Positions 7,478-8,201 of a DNA stretch of 8,201 nucleotides are shown in pieces; positions within the stretch are counted from its first letter, which is position 1, and each line of letters opens with the position of its first letter. The notes below the pieces were generated by a model. It searched no databases. It was given only the letters and a program-made list of their open reading frames with translations, and was not told where the DNA came from. The DNA lies in NCBI GenBank assembly GCA_031412355.1, contig JANOCR010000031.1:1-8201 (forward strand), written 5' to 3'. Position numbers and translations under genes: made by a program. Source of the DNA: JAENVT01 sp031412355 (lineage in GTDB: Bacteria > Actinomycetota > Acidimicrobiia > Acidimicrobiales > Ilumatobacteraceae).

Positions 7478-7499
7478 CAGTCCGCAATCAGTCCGCAAT
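7478..7499. repeat. 11-bp perfect tandem repeat (two units)
   Basis: CAGTCCGCAAT occurs twice head to tail (7478-7488 and 7489-7499). It covers the stop codon of the small minus-strand ORF, so the duplication may have set that C-terminus. It could be a replication slip, or a leftover of the attachment or arm sites of the degraded integrative element next to it. No second distant copy is seen in the window. Confidence 0.8.
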
Positions 7500-7697
7500 C
7501 TCGCCGGCCGTCATGAAGTTCCCGAACGCCACTTCGAGATCAACGTACAGACCCGTCAGCCGCTTGACCTCGGCCGTGGGCGGCGAGTCGTCGATGAGGA
7601 AGTACTGTGCGTATCGGTCGATGCCGTCGAGGCGACGGATCACTTCCAGTGCAACTTGCCGTGGATCATCGAGCCAACCTGGCGATAGCTCACTCAT
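7488..7697 (-). CDS. Small hypothetical protein coupled to the integrase remnant
   Basis: This 69-residue acidic protein, from ATG 7697, begins MSELSPGWLDDPRQVALEVI and ends GNFMTAGEIAD. Its ATG overlaps the TGA of the tyrosine-recombinase frame as ATGA. This is typical of genes translated together and is the reason for preferring it over the TTG at 7727. It has no membrane segment, signal peptide or Cys. A helical amphipathic stretch (about 12-27) is followed by YAQYFLIDDSPPTAEVKRLTGLYVDLEVAF. I do not recognise the family. Its position downstream of int suggests an accessory gene of the same element. With the recombinase now truncated it may be a relic, although its frame is intact. Confidence 0.6.
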   Translation of the reverse strand: MSELSPGWLDDPRQVALEVIRRLDGIDRYAQYFLIDDSPPTAEVKRLTGLYVDLEVAFGNFMTAGEIAD

Positions 7698-7936
7698 ATC
7701 GCTAACGCCCTGCTGCTCGTCGACCAAGCCGAGGCGATCGCGGTGCGGATTCGGTCATCGTCACCGGGCCACAACGACGCGTAGGTCTGCAGCGTCGTCG
7801 TAGGAGAGGAGTGACCCATCGCATCCGCCACGGCCTTGACACTGCACCCGGCCGAGATCAACGACGATGCGAACGAGTGGCGCAGCCAGTGGAACCGCAG
7901 CGCGCCAGCCTCGAGGCCTGCGATCAGCTGCTCAGG
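7694..7936 (-). pseudogene. C-terminal remnant of a tyrosine recombinase (integrase)
   Basis: The minus-strand frame ending at TGA 7694-7696 encodes a clear phage-type integrase C-terminus. It contains the box II motif RFHWLRHSFASSLISAG (His at 7889-7891, Arg at 7880-7882), then AMGHSSPTTTLQTYASLWP with the conserved His at 7811-7813 and the nucleophile Tyr at 7781-7783, and 28 residues after the Tyr. Such enzymes cut and rejoin DNA at att sites. The N-terminal arm- and core-binding domains and the first catalytic Arg and Lys are missing. Recognisable homology stops near 7925-7936, and the frame meets a stop at 7979-7981. The stump is therefore inactive. The 5' boundary is approximate. The neighbouring upstream sequence reads better on the opposite strand, which suggests a deletion or rearrangement that joined unrelated DNA. 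Confidence 0.85.
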
Positions 7937-8038
7937 GAACGCGCCCGTATCGTCGCCGTGTTGGCCGATCTGCCGGCGTCATGGGCCCAGGTACGCAAGA
8001 CGCTCAACGAACTACAGGCGATCGTCGGCACAAACTAG
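7925..8038 (+). pseudogene. Possible 3' remnant of a plus-strand gene
   Basis: A plus-strand frame ending at TAG 8036-8038 reads QLLRERARIVAVLADLPASW, then AQVRKTLNELQAIVGTN. It is helical and protein-like, and about three quarters of its codons end in G or C, as in real genes of this genome. Upstream of about 7925 the same frame runs antisense through the integrase stump and becomes Arg/Pro-rich shadow sequence, so only the tail looks genuine. The likeliest reading is the C-terminus of a gene whose front was lost when it joined the integrase stump. The family is unknown, and it could also be a chance open frame. Confidence 0.35.
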
Positions 8039-8079
8039 ATCTGGCGCGAGCGCTCCATATCGGGCACTCGGCGCTAGTT
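8033..8079. repeat. Imperfect inverted repeat after the plus-strand remnant
   Basis: AACTAG (8033-8038) and CTAGTT (8074-8079) are perfect complements. Inside them CGC/GCG and GAG/CTC pairs continue the stem with bulges around a central CCATAT. The outer left arm contains the TAG stop at 8036-8038, so it could be the old terminator of that gene. Its span is also 47 bases and its centre is ATAT-like, so it may be a decayed relative of the 47-bp palindromes, but the arm sequences do not match. Confidence 0.35.
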
Positions 8080-8086
8080 CGCCGCA

Positions 8087-8133
8087 GTGTTTGACGACTC
8101 CGGCCCCGCATAGGGGCGTCCGTCATCAGACGC
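8087..8133. repeat. 47-bp imperfect palindrome, copy B
   Basis: This copy has 21-base arms around the loop GCATA, with inner stem GCCCC/GGGGC. Of the 21 arm positions, 14 pair as DNA, plus two G-U pairs in RNA. It matches copy C at 38 of 47 positions without gaps (19/21 left arm, 18/21 right arm). The left arm carries TTTGACGACTCCGGCCCC. It is the first of two tandem units separated by 15 bases (period 62). Confidence 0.85.
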
Positions 8134-8148
8134 ACTGCTCAGGGTGGT

Positions 8149-8195
8149 GCGCTTGACGACTCCGGCCCCGATATGGGGCGCCAGTCATCAAACGC
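8149..8195. repeat. 47-bp imperfect palindrome, copy C
   Basis: This copy has 21-base arms around the loop GATAT; 16 of 21 arm positions pair, the best of the three. The unpaired inner triplet (CCG opposite GCC) is shared with copy A's orientation and nearly with B, so the mismatch looks conserved rather than random. It ends 6 bases from the window edge, so the tandem series may continue outside. Confidence 0.85.
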
Positions 8196-8201
8196 CGGGA
8201 C

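Noticed and set aside
7698..7727. TTG start adding ten residues to the small coupled ORF
   Set aside because: It would overlap the integrase frame further, while ATG 7697 gives a classic 4-base ATGA overlap.
8087..8195. Integron attC sites
   Set aside because: The ends GTTTGAC and RTCAAAC resemble the attC consensus pieces, but they are in the wrong order (GTT at the left, AAC at the right), each breaks the consensus at one position, and no integron integrase is present.
8087..8195. CRISPR array
   Set aside because: Only two units with a 15-base spacer are present, the repeats are long and diverged, and there are no cas genes.
7435..8201. tRNA gene as the integration target
   Set aside because: I looked for a cloverleaf with a T-loop GTTCRA motif on both strands beside the integrase remnant and found none.

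Overview
This is a high-GC, gene-dense chromosomal window that looks like a member of the Actinomycetota. I lean towards Acidimicrobiia from the protein style, but that is inference. Supporting signs are the GTP-type PEP carboxykinase, a four-cysteine L28, strongly GC-biased third codon positions, and the order rpmB / DhaL-domain kinase / recG, which is a common arrangement in Gram-positive bacteria and actinobacteria.

Layout, left to right. (1) Bases 1-1112, plus strand: the 3' part of a ferritin-like di-iron protein, followed almost without a gap by a small four-helix membrane protein whose start codon is not standard. (2) Bases 1113-1258: a convergent gap holding a 47-bp imperfect palindrome. 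(3) Bases 3540-1259, minus strand: rpmB (L28), a degenerate cold-shock-like OB protein, and pckG. (4) Bases 3635-7434, plus strand: a FakA/YloV-type DhaL kinase whose TGA overlaps the ATG of recG. It diverges from rpmB across a 94-bp gap and may be leaderless. (5) Bases 7435-8201: an accessory scar. It holds a hairpin at the end of recG, an 11-bp tandem repeat, a 69-codon minus-strand ORF coupled (ATGA) to the C-terminal stump of a tyrosine recombinase, a plus-strand gene remnant running antisense to the lost part of the recombinase, and two further tandem copies of the 47-bp palindrome.

The core genes are housekeeping: translation (L28), gluconeogenesis/anaplerosis (PEPCK), fatty-acid or membrane-lipid phosphorylation (FakA-like) and replication-fork rescue (RecG). 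In many genomes rsmD and coaD follow recG; here the sequence after recG is mobile-element debris instead.

The most distinctive signal is the 47-bp palindrome family. It has three copies of identical length. One is inverted and sits between convergent genes; two are in tandem at the edge of the recombinase scar. I do not recognise this family. I see no complete new multi-gene system in the window.
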